A DNA stretch of 64,000 bases from Theropithecus gelada (Eukaryota; Chordata; Mammalia; Primates; Cercopithecidae): NCBI RefSeq assembly GCF_003255815.1, contig NC_037689.1:19594769-19658768 (forward strand). Direction: 5' to 3'. The notes under the pieces are model-generated. The model searched no databases and was not told where the DNA came from. It worked only from the letters and a program-made list of their open reading frames with translations. Below, piece after piece: positions 46,107-57,424 of the stretch (the first letter of the stretch is position 1; each line of letters begins with the position of its first letter). The position numbers and the translations under genes were made by a program.

Positions 46107-46704
46107 TGTGTATTAATTTTCCACTGCTGCTTAACAAAGTGCCACCAACTTAGATGCTTAAAACACCTCCAATTTGTTATCTCACAGTTCTGTAGATCTG
46201 AAGTCCTGGCATGATGTCACTGGATTTTCTGCTCAAGGTCTCATTGGGCTGACATCAAGGTGTTGGCTGGGGCTGTGGTTCTCATCGGAGGCTTGGGATC
46301 CTCTTCCAAGCTTACTGGTTGTTGGCAGAATTCAGTTCCTTGGGGTTGTAGGGCTGGGGCTCCATTTTCTGGAAAGCTATTGTCTAGGGACTGCTTTCAA
46401 CTTCCAGAGGCCACTCGTAGTTCCTTGTCATGTGACCTCCACAGAGTTGCTTGCTTTCTTCTAGGCCTCCTGGAGCATGTCACTCTGCCTTCCTCTTCTG
46501 CCACTAGCCAGAGAAAACTCTCGGCTTTTACAGGGCTCACATAATAAGGTCAAGCCCACCCACGATGATCTCACTTTTGCCATATAATGTAACATGATTA
46601 TGGGAGTGATATTTCATCATATTCAGAGGTTCTCAGAGGAGACGGGATTATACAAAGGCAAGAGTCACTGGGAGCGGGGGGTCATCTGAAAATTCTGCCT
46701 ACCA
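46107..46704 (-). mobile_element. Solo MaLR-like LTR, antisense
   Basis: Starts tgtgtattaattttccactg, includes ttatctcacagttctgtaga, gctggggctgtggttctcat and agttccttgtcatgtgacct, and ends aaaattctgcctacca. Confidence 0.78.
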
Positions 46705-47174
46705 GGCCCTGCATTTTTGCAGATGTTTCTGAAGCTAATCTAGTAAGGCCAGTAGCATGATAGTAGCTGTTTCAGACCCAGGTGTTGGTAGATTCATGGG
46801 CACTGGAAAATTCCTGGACCTTATCCTGGTCTGCCAGTAGCAGTGGTTATATCGCTGGATAGTCAGCTGACAATTGGCAGATGGCCCTTGGCGTCTGTCT
46901 TGTTTCCTGTGAAAATCATTCATGTGAGACTGGCAGAGGATCCCAGGGAGGTACATTCATTCAGCGTTAGCCATGTCTGATGCTTGAGGCCTGCTGGTTT
47001 GAGTAGCATGATCCACCATTGTGACCTCTACATTCTGATCTTTGACTCCCACTGTTGCCACCACTAACTGTAGCTATATTAAGACACTTCTGTACCCCTT
47101 CTTAAGTGTCGGGAAACCAGTGATATTCAGCACTCCCCCCACATTGCGATTGTGTTTGGGATAGGTTTGGACTT
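46705..47174. other. Unassigned non-coding DNA
   Basis: Nothing recognised. Confidence 0.4.
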
Positions 47175-47812
47175 CCAGCCTGTATTAATGTAACACTAGC
47201 TGCTGCAACAAATAAACCCTCAAGTTTCAGGGTCTTAACACAACCAAATTTTATTTATATTTCATAGAAAAGTCTGATGCAGATCTTTCTGGGTGGTATA
47301 TGGCTGTCTTCTATGTGGTGATTCAGGAACTCAGAGTTCTCTCTTGTAGCTCTGCTATCAGCTAGCGACAGTGGTTCTCAAACTTTAGTGAGCAATGGAC
47401 TCCCCTAGAGGGCTTGTTAAAACAGATTGTTGGGCCCCACCCCCGGAATATTTGATTTAGTAAGTCTGGAGTGGGATGTAAGAATGTGCATTTCTAATAA
47501 ATTACCAGATGTTGCAAACACTGCTGGTCCAGGGACCACACTGAGAACCACTGCCTTAGGGTTTGAGTGTCCTCAGTTTCCAGTCTAAAAGAAAAGGAAA
47601 GAGAGAACAGAGATGAGGCAAGCAGGTGTACTTCTTAAACGCCTTAGTTTGGGAGTGATAAACATCATTTTCTCTCTCATTCAATAGATGAGAGAACTAG
47701 TTGCATGGCTGGGAAATGTAGTCTCTGGTTGCACAACTGTGTATCAATGATAACTCTATACTATGCAAAGCGGGGAATACAAATTTTGGTGGAATAGCTA
47801 GCTCTCTGTATT
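47175..47812 (-). mobile_element. LTR-like repeat, antisense, split by MER5A
   Basis: Left half runs from gcctgtattaatgtaacact to gctctgctatcagctagcga; right half from ccttagggtttgagtgtcct through atggctgggaaatgtagtct to ttggtggaatagctagctct. The layout is that of an old solo LTR. Confidence 0.6.
47369..47553 (+). mobile_element. MER5A hAT MITE, full length
   Basis: Perfect 12-bp terminal inverted repeats (CAGTGGTTCTCA / TGAGAACCACTG), 185 bp, with internal gttgggccccacccccggaa. Flanking octamers gctagcga and ccttaggg may be a decayed 8-bp target duplication, as hAT elements make. Confidence 0.95.
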
Positions 47813-48939
47813 ACCTTACAGGTTAGGGCTGCTGTGAATGGATTGGGTTTTGTGGCTTAAAAGTCTCAAGTGGACACGGTCGAGGTTCAAGGCTCAAGGA
47901 GAGAATAATTTATTTTGTGCCAGGGACCTCCATGACACAGCTATTTCCATATGACATGGTCTGATGATGAGCTGTCAGACCCAGCCCAATCCTATGGGGT
48001 CCCACATTTCAGCTCCAAGTTTTGAAGAACACACTGCCCTTCACTTTAGAGGAAGGTCCACCTGATTTCAGGACATCACCCCAAACCAATGGCTAGACCA
48101 AACCCATCATTCAGACCTCAAAGATGCGTCAGTGTTGGTGCCCACTCCCGCCCACCTAGATCGCCAGAGCTGATGGCCCTTGTACCTTCCTGCTGCCATG
48201 TTCTGTAACAGTGATGCTGTTCCCAAAGTCTAGGACACATGCTTTCACTCACCCTCAGCCTCCCATTCTGCTCAAGACCGTTGCAGGATCTGGCTGAGCT
48301 CCAGGAGACTATACATCTCTGTCTATATCCAGCACATTCCCAACCCACTGTTGGTAAGATAAAACATTTGAATTTTCTCATAGAAGTAATGGATCTCAAC
48401 TGAGCCTCCCCCTCCTCCCCTGCCCTGGCCTGTTTTCTTGTTGACAAATGGCATTCATCACTCAATTGGGTGGTCACCACTTAGAGTACAGTCTGGAGAC
48501 GACCACTCATCATGGAAAGGTTGCCAATTTCCTGTGTCTGAGTGGGATTAACCACCCAGTAATGAAAGAAAGGCATGTTTTCAGTTCTTGAGTGGGGAAA
48601 ATATTAAAAACATATACAAATAGCAATGCCAGGAGAATAATAAGGACCACTTCTAATAGAAATCCAGAATATAAAAGGGTTCTTTTCAGGCTTAGAATTC
48701 ATGGCACATAATGTCAGATAGTTCTTCATTATTTCATTGAGCACACAGTTATTCAACTCTACTGTGTACGCTGAGTCATAAGGCTCCCTGGAAAACTACA
48801 ATTGATAGGTTTACAGAGCCACAGAAACAAAGTGGAAAGGGAATTATTAACAGTGATGATCTGGCTTGCTTCCAGATGACAAAATGATCCAACTGAAAGG
48901 TTAGTTGCAAATTCTGTTGTTTGGTCATGAAAATGACTC
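47813..48939. other. Unassigned non-coding DNA
   Basis: Nothing firmly recognised. The antisense 120-codon frame at 48118-48480 has no domain. Confidence 0.4.
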
Positions 48940-49120
48940 CAGTTAGAGCCCTGCTCCTGGCATCAGAAAGTCTGGCTTTTGTTCTCGGCTCTGGTGCTCA
49001 GTGGTTGGGTGACCCTGGGAAGTTCAGCTTTCTTCACTGTCCCTTAGACTCCTCATTTTGGAGATTTCTAAGGTCCCTTTCAGCTCTGATAGCCTCTGGA
49101 TCAGGTATATTCCAACTAGA
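48940..49120 (+). repeat. MIR (MIR3-like), sense
   Basis: Words gtggttgggtgaccctggga, agactcctcattttggagat and tctaaggtccctttcagctc fit the MIR3 type, which ends with a CAGCTCTGA word. Confidence 0.75.
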
Positions 49121-49474
49121 TACTTATATCTGACCTTGCCTTTCTTACTTATATCATCCCAGTAACAAACATGCAGATAAAGCCATGATCAACTTTATGG
49201 CTGAAACAAGGCACATTTATTGGCTATAGAGGCTTTGTTAAGGCAGTTCAAGTTAACGTGACTGCTCCTTAAATGACCAAAAACATATAAAAAGGGGAAT
49301 TTTGTTAATGTTAAGAAAATGAAATAAGTGGTGACCAGTGAGATAAAGGAACCCATAGTTGAAGGAATACCCTCTTAGTCATTGTGGATGATGCCAAAGT
49401 GGCATACTTATGTAGTTAAAAGAAAAGAACTCAAAAGTGGACTAAATAATACTTGAAGAACCTATTTTGTGAAG
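49121..49474. other. Unassigned non-coding DNA
   Basis: Nothing recognised. Confidence 0.4.
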
Positions 49475-49519
49475 GGTACTTTATAGACATTATCTTTCTA
49501 ATTCTAACCTCAACCCTTT

Positions 49520-50031
49520 TGTGATGGTTAATTTTTAGTGTCAACCTAACTAATTTCAGAGATACTTACAAAGCTGGTAAGGCATTATTTTTGAGTGTTT
49601 CTGTGAGGGTATTTCTGGAGGAGATGGGCATGTGAATGGTGAACTGAGTGGGGAAGATCTGCCCTCAACATGGGCAGGCACCATCTAATCAGCTGGGGGC
49701 CCAGATGGAATAAAAAGGCAGAGGAAAGGTGAATTTGCCCTCTCTCTCTCTTGGAATTGGAAACACCCTTCTTCTCCTACCCTTGGACATCAGAACTCCA
49801 GGCTCTCTGACCTTTGGACCCTAGGACTTGCACCAGTGGCCTCCCCTATTCAGGCCTTAGGCCTTGGACTGAGAGTTATACCATCAGCTTCCCTAGTTCT
49901 GAGGCCTTTGAACTTGGACTGAGCCATGTTACAAGCCTCCCTGGTTCTCCAGCTTGCAGATGGCCTATCATGGGATTTTGCTTCCTCTCCTCCATAATTG
50001 TGTGAGCCAATTCCCCTAATAGATATCTTCT

Positions 50032-50085
<54 letters not shown>

Positions 50086-50154
50086 TCATCTATCTACGTG
50101 TCTATCTATCTATCCTTTTGGTTCTCTCTTTCTGGAGAACCCTGACTAATATAC
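49520..50154 (+). mobile_element. ERVL-type solo LTR (MLT2-like), sense
   Basis: Starts TGTGATGGTTAATTTTTAGT, includes tctgtgagggtatttctgga, ctccataattgtgtgagcca and ends ggagaaccctgactaata. Ends TG...CA type. Family label from memory and tentative. A (TATC)n microsatellite has grown near the 3' end. Confidence 0.75.
50027..50114. repeat. (TATC)n microsatellite inside the LTR
   Basis: A run of TATC units, purest at 50039-50085, then interrupted by tcatctatctacgtgtc. Confidence 0.97.
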
Positions 50155-50905
50155 TGTTAAAACAGGCATCATCATTCTCAGTTTACAGATGGGGAAATTG
50201 AGGCTCAGATAGAACTAATTGCCCAAGGACACCCAGCTGGGAAGTAAAACAGAGCCGTATCTTCCTAATTCTAAAGCCCTTATATGTTTTTCTCATACTC
50301 AGCATTACCTTTCGGGTTAATGACTCAATAGTACTACTAAAATGTAAAGGCAAGAGTATTTTTAGATAGAGACCAACAGAAGATATACTAAGACAGAGTC
50401 CTAATTATGAAGGAACAATTCCATTCAGCAGGCCAAATATTCTGCCAGGAGTTTTACTACTGCATGTAGTGAAACTTAGGGCAGTGGCTAGCCCTTATGA
50501 TTGCAGTGTTTAAAAATACGTGCACAAATGTAAACCAGTATATTTATCTGTCAGAGATACTTAAGTAAAGAATATCAGTATCATGGCCAGAAATCTCAGA
50601 AACTGGTGGATTTAATATTTGCTTATATAAATACATTTTTGCTTCTAGTTCTGGAAATACTGTGATCAAGATAACCTGAAAACCCATTTTCCTCAGTTAT
50701 CTAGAAATAAACAAATATTTATTTCAATGAATAGATGAGCACACAGGAAATTGACAGGGACTGTGAATGAAAAAGGTACTGAAAACTAGGGCAGTGAGCT
50801 TGTGAATGATTATGTGACTCCTTTAGGGTGGGGACAAATGGGGAGAGACATTGATTCAGTACTCTAGGTCCTTAGACCATTTAATGCCCACTTGAGGTTG
50901 TGGTA

Positions 50906-50927
50906 GGGGTGGGCGGGGGGAGGGGGG
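50906..50927 (+). other. G-quadruplex motif with single-base loops
   Basis: G-runs of 4, 3, 6 and 6 are joined by single T, C and A bases. Short loops are known to favour very stable parallel quadruplexes. Confidence 0.85.
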
Positions 50928-50964
50928 TGACAAAGAGTTGATGCTTTGGGTCCCTGTAAGGCAA

Positions 50965-51026
50965 AAAAGTTGGACATGTGATACATACATGCTATAAAAG
51001 TTGGACATGTGATACATACATGCTAT
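50965..51026 (+). repeat. Perfect 31-bp tandem duplication
   Basis: The unit starting aaaagttggacatgtgatac occurs exactly twice (50965-50995, 50996-51026), followed by the first six bases of a third copy. Absence of change suggests a recent event or an assembly effect. Confidence 0.97.
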
Positions 51027-51248
51027 AAAAGTGGAAACCTCTGTGTGAGGGTAGATTAGAAAAAAATCTGCCCATTGATCCAGAGGGGTTTGTCTGTCAT
51101 GGTCTAGGCTCTAAGTGGGAAAAAAAAACTTCTCCTGAGAAATTTTTGAACTATATCTTATGAGGGTTTGGAATTAAATGTATATTCCTTATGTGGTCCT
51201 GGAGCCCTAAGCTCAGAAATTTTATTTTCTTTTTATTTTATTTATTAC

Positions 51249-51536
51249 TTTTTTTTTGAGGCAGAGTCTCACTCTGTCACCCAGGCTGGAGTTCAGTGGC
51301 GCGATCTCAGCTCACTGCAAACTTTGCCTCCCGGATTCAAGCAATTCTCTGCCTCAGCCTCCCAAGTAGCTGGGATTACAGGCACCCACCACCACGTCCT
51401 GGCTAATTTTTGTATTTTTAGTAGAGACATGGTTTCTCCATCTTGGTCAGGCTGGTCTTGAACTCCTGACTTTGTGATCCACCTGCCTTGGCCTCCCAAA
51501 GTGCTGGGATTACAGGTGTGAGCCATCGTGCCCAGC
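51249..51536 (-). mobile_element. AluS-type, antisense
   Basis: Full dimer: gaggcagagtctcactctgt to agccatcgtgcccagc, with a short T-run at 51249-51257. Confidence 0.95.
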
Positions 51537-51788
51537 TGTAAATTATTATAAAAATGGTAGTGAAACCTCTGGACAGCTTGGCAAAAACAAAAACGGAACT
51601 TCACAGAAGGAGACCCCATTAATCAGGCCTCACAAAATTCCTACAGATAAAGCCATGTTTATGATGAGCTCACAATTCAAAAATATAAAACAGTTGAAAA
51701 AAGATTTCACTATGAGCAAGAGACAGCAGGATTAGACACTCAAGAACTTCAGATAATGAAACAATCTATTAGAGACCATAAAATTTGC

Positions 51789-52043
51789 TTTTTTTTTTTT
51801 TTTTTTTTTTTGAGACAGGGGCTCAAAAAAGAAAAGGGTGGAGTGCAGTGGCTCAATCATGGCTCACTGCAGCCTCGACTCCCCCAGCTCAAGCAATCCT
51901 CCCACCTCATCTTTTGATTTTTTGTAGAGATGGGGGTGTCCCTTTGTTGCCCAGGTTGGTCTTGAACTCCTGGGCTCAAGCAATCCACTCGCCTTGGCTT
52001 CCCAGAGTGTTGGGATTATAGGCATGAGCCACTGTGCCTGGCC
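51789..52043 (-). mobile_element. AluJ-type, antisense, internally damaged
   Basis: T-run 51789-51811, then gagacaggggctcaaaaaag (foreign A-rich patch at 51825-51837), and a short left arm; ends actgtgcctggcc. Confidence 0.9.
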
Positions 52044-52194
52044 CAAAATTAGCATGTTGAAAATGATTAAAAGCCTATGTTTTTAAATAATGAAAACATA
52101 AAGGAAAAAACAGACACTATGAAAATGAACATCCATATATATTTTTAAAAGAAACTAAATAGAACTTCTATAAATAAAAAAATATAGTCATTGA

Positions 52195-52518
52195 GGTTGG
52201 GCATGGTGGCTTACACCTATATTCCTGGAGCACTGGGAGGCTGAGATGGGAAGGTTGCTTGAAGATAGAAGTTTGAGACAAGTGTGGGCAACATAGCAAG
52301 ACCGTGTCTCTATTAAAAAAAAAAAAAATTAGCTGAGTGTGGTAGTGTGTGCCTGTAGTCCTAGCTACTTAAGAGGCTGAGGCAAGAGGACCACTTGAGC
52401 CCAAGAGCTTGAGGCTGCAATGAGATATGATTGCACCACTGCACTTCAGCCTGGGCAGCAGAGCGAGACTCTGTCTCAAGAAAAAAAAAACAAAAAAACC
52501 CAGAAACCAAAACCAGCG

Positions 52519-52555
<37 letters not shown>
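52195..52555 (+). mobile_element. AluJ-type, sense, tail grown into (CA)n
   Basis: Dimer ends near 52500; its A-rich tail passes into (CA)n at 52517-52555. The duplication agtcattga at 52186-52194 and 52556-52564 shows that the CA tract lies inside the insertion. Confidence 0.95.
52517..52555. repeat. (CA)n microsatellite in the Alu tail
   Basis: CA units with one extra A-interruption (caaaca) near 52541. Origin from the Alu tail is supported by the flanking duplication. Confidence 0.95.
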
Positions 52556-52556
<1 letters not shown>

Positions 52557-52564
52557 GTCATTGA

Positions 52565-52858
52565 AATAAAAAATCTCGGTATGTAAGTTAAACAGAAATT
52601 ATTGAACCAGAGAGCAATGTCAGAGAATTACCGAAAACGCAGCACAGAGAAATAAAAATAAGGGAGGTGAAAGGATACAGAGAATAGAATAAAAAATTCT
52701 CATATATAACTAATTGGAGTTCCAGAGGGAAAGAACAAAGACAATGTGGGAGAAGCAATGTTCAATTTTTCAGAATTTATGATACGTAGATTCAGAATCC
52801 TCAGCAGGATAGATTTCATAACTTAGTATGTATATTGCTCTATAAAAAGGTAAAAGTG
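52565..52858. other. Unassigned non-coding DNA
   Basis: A-rich, nothing recognised. Confidence 0.4.
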
Positions 52859-53179
52859 GGCTGGGAGTGGGGGCTCATGCCTGTAATCCCAGCACTTTGG
52901 GAGACCAAGGCAGGAGGATTGTTTGAGCTCAGGAGTTCAAGATCAGCCTGGGCAACATAGAGAGACCTTGTCTCTACAAACAACAAAACAAAACAAAACA
53001 ACAAAAAAACTAGCCTTGTGTGGTGGCCTGTGCCTGTGGTCCCAGCTACTCAGGAGGCTGAGGTGGGAGGATTGCTTGAGCTCAGGAGTTTGAGGCTGCA
53101 GTAAGGTATAATCTTGCCACTGCACTCCAGCCTGGGTGATAGAGTAAGACCCTGTTGCTAAAAGATAAATAAACAAAAA
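52859..53179 (+). mobile_element. AluJ-type, sense
   Basis: Full dimer from ggctgggagtgggggctcat, middle linker (caaaa)n at 52978-53010, to a taaataaac tail. Confidence 0.96.
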
Positions 53180-53330
53180 GTTAACAGACACCGTTCTACC
53201 AAGTACATTCATATCAATCCACAGCAAAATTCTAGGGACATCAACACAGTAGCAGTGTGGGTAGAAACGAGAAGGATGCTAGAGCATGCTATATAGTACT
53301 TTTCTTGTTTTAAGGCAAATGTATCTATTT

Positions 53331-54004
53331 CAGTTGTTATGTCCATATAAACATTACTCTAAAATTTAGTGGCTTGAAATAACCACAATCATTTTATTAT
53401 CTCTCGTGATTTCTGTGGGTCAGGAATTCTGGAAGGGCTTAGCTGAGTGGTTCTGGTTTGGAGTCTCTCATGTGGTTACAATTAGACTGTGGCTGAAGCA
53501 ATTTGGGAGAAGCACATTGAGATGCCCATCCAGGCCCCCATTGCTACAGCCCCCTGTTGTTGTTGAGCTGAAACAATAGAGGGCTATAGCAACTGAGGGC
53601 TGGCTGGGCATTTTTCTCTCTTCACATGGTCTCAGGGCCTCTCCAGGTGACCTCTCTATGTGGGCTATTTGGGCTATTTATAGCATGGCAGTCTCAGGAT
53701 AGTTGGACTTTAAAAACGGTGGTTCAGGGCTCCAGCATCAATGATCCAACAAGCAAGGTAGAAGTTGCGTCGCCTTTTTGGACCTAGCCTTGGAAGTAAT
53801 TGAGTGTCACTTACAATACATTCAAGTTACACTCAGATCACAAGCCTGCCCAGAGTTAATGCAGAGGATATAGACCCTCCACCCCTAACTCTGTCTAGAT
53901 GGGAGGAGTGTCAAGATGCCATTGTAGAATACGATTGTGGGACAGAATAGTATTGACACGGGGGATATTGTTGGGACCATCTTTGGAAAATACGAGCTGC
54001 CACA
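53331..54004 (-). mobile_element. Solo MaLR-like LTR, antisense
   Basis: Words cattactctaaaatttagtg, ttctgtgggtcaggaattct and gggcctctccaggtgacctc, ending ttggaaaatacgagctgcca. Diverged, no internal region. Confidence 0.7.
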
Positions 54005-54272
54005 GTATAGGTATTGGTAAGTTTAACAAATTGATTGATGGTACAGGTAATCACCAGAAGAATAAACCTAGAATGTGTAGCTTATAAACTAGCAGAGAAA
54101 CATTTGATATTGTCAATAGTCCGAAAAAAAGAAAATAAGAAGAAATTACAGTTAGTAGAAAATGGGAAATAAGATGGCAAAATGAATTCCTAATGGTAGT
54201 TACAACAAATATAAGTGAGCCAAACTCACCGATCAGGACCCAGACTGCTATTGTCTACTTTCAGCTGTTTTA

Positions 54273-54578
54273 TATTATTATTATTATTTTGAGACAGGGT
54301 CTTGCTCTGTTGGGCAGGCTGGAGTGCAATGGTGCAATCAAGGCTCACTGTACCCTGAAAGGCTCACTGTACCTCCCAGGCTCAAGTGGTCCTCCTACCT
54401 CAGCCTCCCAAGTAACTGTGTCTACAGGCACACACCAACACACCTGGCTAATATTTTTTTTTGTAGAGATGGGGTCTTGCTACGTTGTCTATACTGATCT
54501 CGAACTCCTGGGCTCAAACAATCCTCCTACCTAGGCCTCTCAAAATTGCTGGGATTACAGGTATGAGCCACCATGTCC
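54273..54578 (-). mobile_element. AluJ-type, antisense, with small internal duplication
   Basis: (ATT)n at 54273-54290 marks the tail. Inside, ggctcactgtacc is repeated at 54342-54354 and 54361-54373. Ends tgagccaccatgtcc. Confidence 0.93.
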
Positions 54579-54822
54579 TTGATCTATTTTGTATTCTTAA
54601 AACTAAGGAATACGGAATAGCTGAAAGTAAATGAATGGAGAAAGATGTATCAGGAAAAATGAATTAAATAAAGCTGGGGCAGCAATTTTAATATCAGACA
54701 AAACAGCATTCAAAACTACAGCTATCATAAAGGACAAAGGGGAACAGTACATACGGAGACAAGGAATAATAGTTCTAGAATATATAACAATTATGAAAGC
54801 ACATTTATTCATGTAGACATAT

Positions 54823-55113
54823 TTGAGACAGAGACTCGCTCTGTCACCCAGGTTGGAGTGCAGTGGCACCATCTCAGCTCACTGCAACCTATGCCTCCTG
54901 GACTCAAGCCATTCTCCCACCTCAACCTCCTGAGGAGCTGGGACTACAGGCATGTACCACCACACCCAGCTAATTTCTTTTTGTTGTATTTTTTGTAGAG
55001 ATGGGGTTTTGCCATGTTGCCTAGGCTGGTCTCCAACTTTTGAGCTCAAGTGATTCGCCTGCCTCAGCCTCCAAAAGTGCTGGGATTACAGGCGTGAGCC
55101 ACTGCACCCGGCC
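54823..55113 (-). mobile_element. Alu, antisense, inside the L1 remnant
   Basis: Runs from ttgagacagagactcgctct to gagccactgcacccggcc. It has almost no T-run at the tail and no clear target duplication, suggesting tail loss or deletion at that edge. Confidence 0.93.
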
Positions 55114-55230
55114 AGTGAAATATAGTGAATGCCTATAATATTCTAGGCATTGCTCTAGGTTTGAAGGAGACAGCAGAGACCAAAAAGACAGAAATACTTA
55201 TCTTCATAAGAATTTGCATTCTATACAATT
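55114..55230 (+). repeat. L2-like piece between L1 halves
   Basis: Words attctaggcattgctctagg and gaatttgcattctatacaat fit an ancient repeat of the L2 class. Its position inside an L1 is unexpected (see findings). Confidence 0.5.
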
Positions 55231-55515
55231 ATCAACACAACCTCAAGTATTTAAAACAACAATGGGGCAGAACTAGAGAAAAAAATAGATAAACCAGGAA
55301 GTGTAGGTGGAGATGTTAAGATTCCTGCCTCTGAAAACTGATGAATAAAGGAGACAAAAAATAAAGCTATTGAAGATTTGCACCACACAATTAATAAACT
55401 TTAACTAGCGGATATGAATAGAATCTGACACTCAACCAACAGATTACATATTCTTTTTGAATGCACATGGCACATTTACAAAATGAGAGAAAGCAACTTA
55501 CCAAAAAGGCAATCT

Positions 55516-56274
55516 AAATACATTCCAAAGACTCAATATCATTCAAGGCTGAGACCCTTTTTTTATTTCAGCCCAGGGACACTTCTCTATGAGAACTTTT
55601 CAAAGGCAGAGCAGGAGAAGGTTGAATTACTCTGTTCTCTGCAATAATCCACCTCCCACAAGCAAAAGCAAAACCCAAACAGCAATAACTATGGCCCATA
55701 GCAAAGAACAAGGCTGTCCCTATTTTTTTTTTTTTTAATGAAACTATCTTCTGTTGGCAGGGTCTGCCCCTGGTTCTCTTCAGCTCTCTTCTTGCCTTTG
55801 TTCTGGGTTTCTCCTCAGGAGAAACAAAATGGCACCCAGCCAGGAAGGAGAGAGGCTTTGCTCTCCTGAGCCCTGAGCAGGACTTCTACCCATAACTGGC
55901 TTTCAGAGTGGCTGCTTGGTATAGCACGGTGGTCACGGTGACAGTGAGAGTTTTCCTTGGCAGTGAGTGGAACTCACCCACTTGAGAACAAGGTCATCTG
56001 CTTTGTAAGCTGCCCTAGTTAGAGACCACCCCTCAACCGCCAGGTCTTAGGAGGAAATTCTGCCACTAGCTACTAAAGGTATCATCAGAACTTCACTAAC
56101 AGAAATCAGAGACTTCTTAAACCAAAGCATCCTAACTTTTATTAGCAGGGAGGCTGTCTCCAGAAAGCCTTCTTGGTTTGATCCCTTCCTCAAAGTGTTG
56201 ACATAAAAGTTCATCACTGTCATCAATGATTGTTCCACTTAGGGCAAAATTTTAGACCTAAAATTCATCCCCCT
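55516..56274. other. Unassigned non-coding DNA
   Basis: Nothing recognised; a T-run at 55723-55736 is not clearly tied to an Alu. Confidence 0.4.
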
Positions 56275-56285
56275 CAACCTCTTTT

Positions 56286-56577
56286 TTTTTTTTTTTTTTG
56301 AGACGGACTCTCACTCTGTCACCAGGTTGGAGTGCAGTGGTGTGATCTCGACTCACTGCAACCTCCGCCTCCTGGGTTCAAGTGATTCTCATGCCTCAGC
56401 CTCCTGGGTAGCTGGGATATCAGGCACGTGCCACCACACCCAGCTAAGTTTTTGTATTTTTAGTAGACACGGGGTTTCACCATCTTGGCCAGGATGGTCT
56501 CAGTCTCCTGACCTGGTGATCCACCCGCCTTGGCCTCTCAAAGTGCTGGGATTACAGGCGTGAGCCAGCGCGCCCAG
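56286..56577 (-). mobile_element. AluS-type, antisense, with target duplication
   Basis: Full dimer. The duplication caacctctttt is at 56275-56285 and 56578-56588. Confidence 0.97.
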
Positions 56578-56588
56578 CAACCTCTTTT

Positions 56589-56754
56589 CTTTAATTACAA
56601 AGATTCTATCTCCACTCCCTAGATCCACTTTTGATAGATAGGTCTGAGCATTTCTTTTTTCTTTCACCCCAATTTTTGTTTTGAAAAAAAAATCACAAAT
56701 CGATGCTCGTTTATGAAAATTTCAATTAGCAATGCCTCCTCTTCATGTTATTCT

Positions 56755-56805
<51 letters not shown>

Positions 56806-57424
56806 ACACACACAGCCCAACTTGCTAAACCAAAGCTGAGGCAGACAAGCATATTCAGAAATCTACAGGATGATTCTGTGCTTATTCCTGGATAGTGGCC
56901 TTTCAGATGTAATTCTCAACTCTCACCCACATATTTAAAAAATAAATGAGTCTTTTGATTGGCATTTGGAGTATTGGAACCTGAACCTCAGCTTTATTTT
57001 GAAAGCCTGTTCCCATTTGTATTCATAGGCAAGCTTTGCTCTCTGGCTGTGTCCTTGCCTTTTGACATTTAGGTGTTACCTTAGGTAATAAGTGGCCCAG
57101 GTTTTAGTCTCTGAAGTGGAGGTGGGATACCTCAAACCTGCTTCTGCCTCCTCCTGGGTTACCACTCAAGGGTTTTCACAGGTGTAGCTCTGTATTTAAT
57201 GCCATGTAGTAGTTAATTTGATTTCGTGTTTGAAAACCCTATAAAAAATGGTCTGTTTCCACAGAAGCTTCTTTAGAGTGTTCTTATAAGAATGGACTTC
57301 AGCTAATGTACCCATTTTCTTAGCAGCTGTCTACTTACTGTGACCCCCAGTCTCCATTCCAGACCCTTCTGGTGGATGTGGGTAACATTTTCAGGGCCAT
57401 TTCTACATAATTCTCTCCTCTTTC
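56589..57424. other. Unassigned DNA with a (CA)n tract
   Basis: The microsatellite at 56758-56815 is listed separately. No gene or transposon recognised. Confidence 0.45.
56758..56815. repeat. (CA)n microsatellite
   Basis: Long CA run with one T interruption at about 56801. Likely polymorphic. Confidence 0.97.

Larger units (their letters stand above)
49475..50290 (-). repeat. MIR, antisense, split by an LTR
   Basis: The left piece (49475-49519, tacttt...ttctaacctcaaccctt) and right piece (50160-50290, cagtttacagatggggaaat, attgaggctcagatagaact, cacccagctgggaagtaaaa) are consecutive parts of one antisense MIR separated by a 635-bp LTR. Confidence 0.85.
50291..51248. other. Unassigned DNA with a G4 motif and 31-bp duplication
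   Basis: No gene or transposon recognised. Two local structures are listed separately at 50906-50927 and 50965-51026. Confidence 0.5.
54595..55515 (+). mobile_element. Old L1 ORF2 remnant, sense, interrupted
   Basis: Left piece 54595-54820 (gaatggagaaagatgtatca, ttttaatatcagacaaaaca, aatatataacaattatgaaa) and right piece 55235-55515 (ggtggagatgttaagattcc, gaatgcacatggcacattta) follow the order of the L1 endonuclease region. An Alu and an L2-like piece lie between. Frames are broken. Confidence 0.82.
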
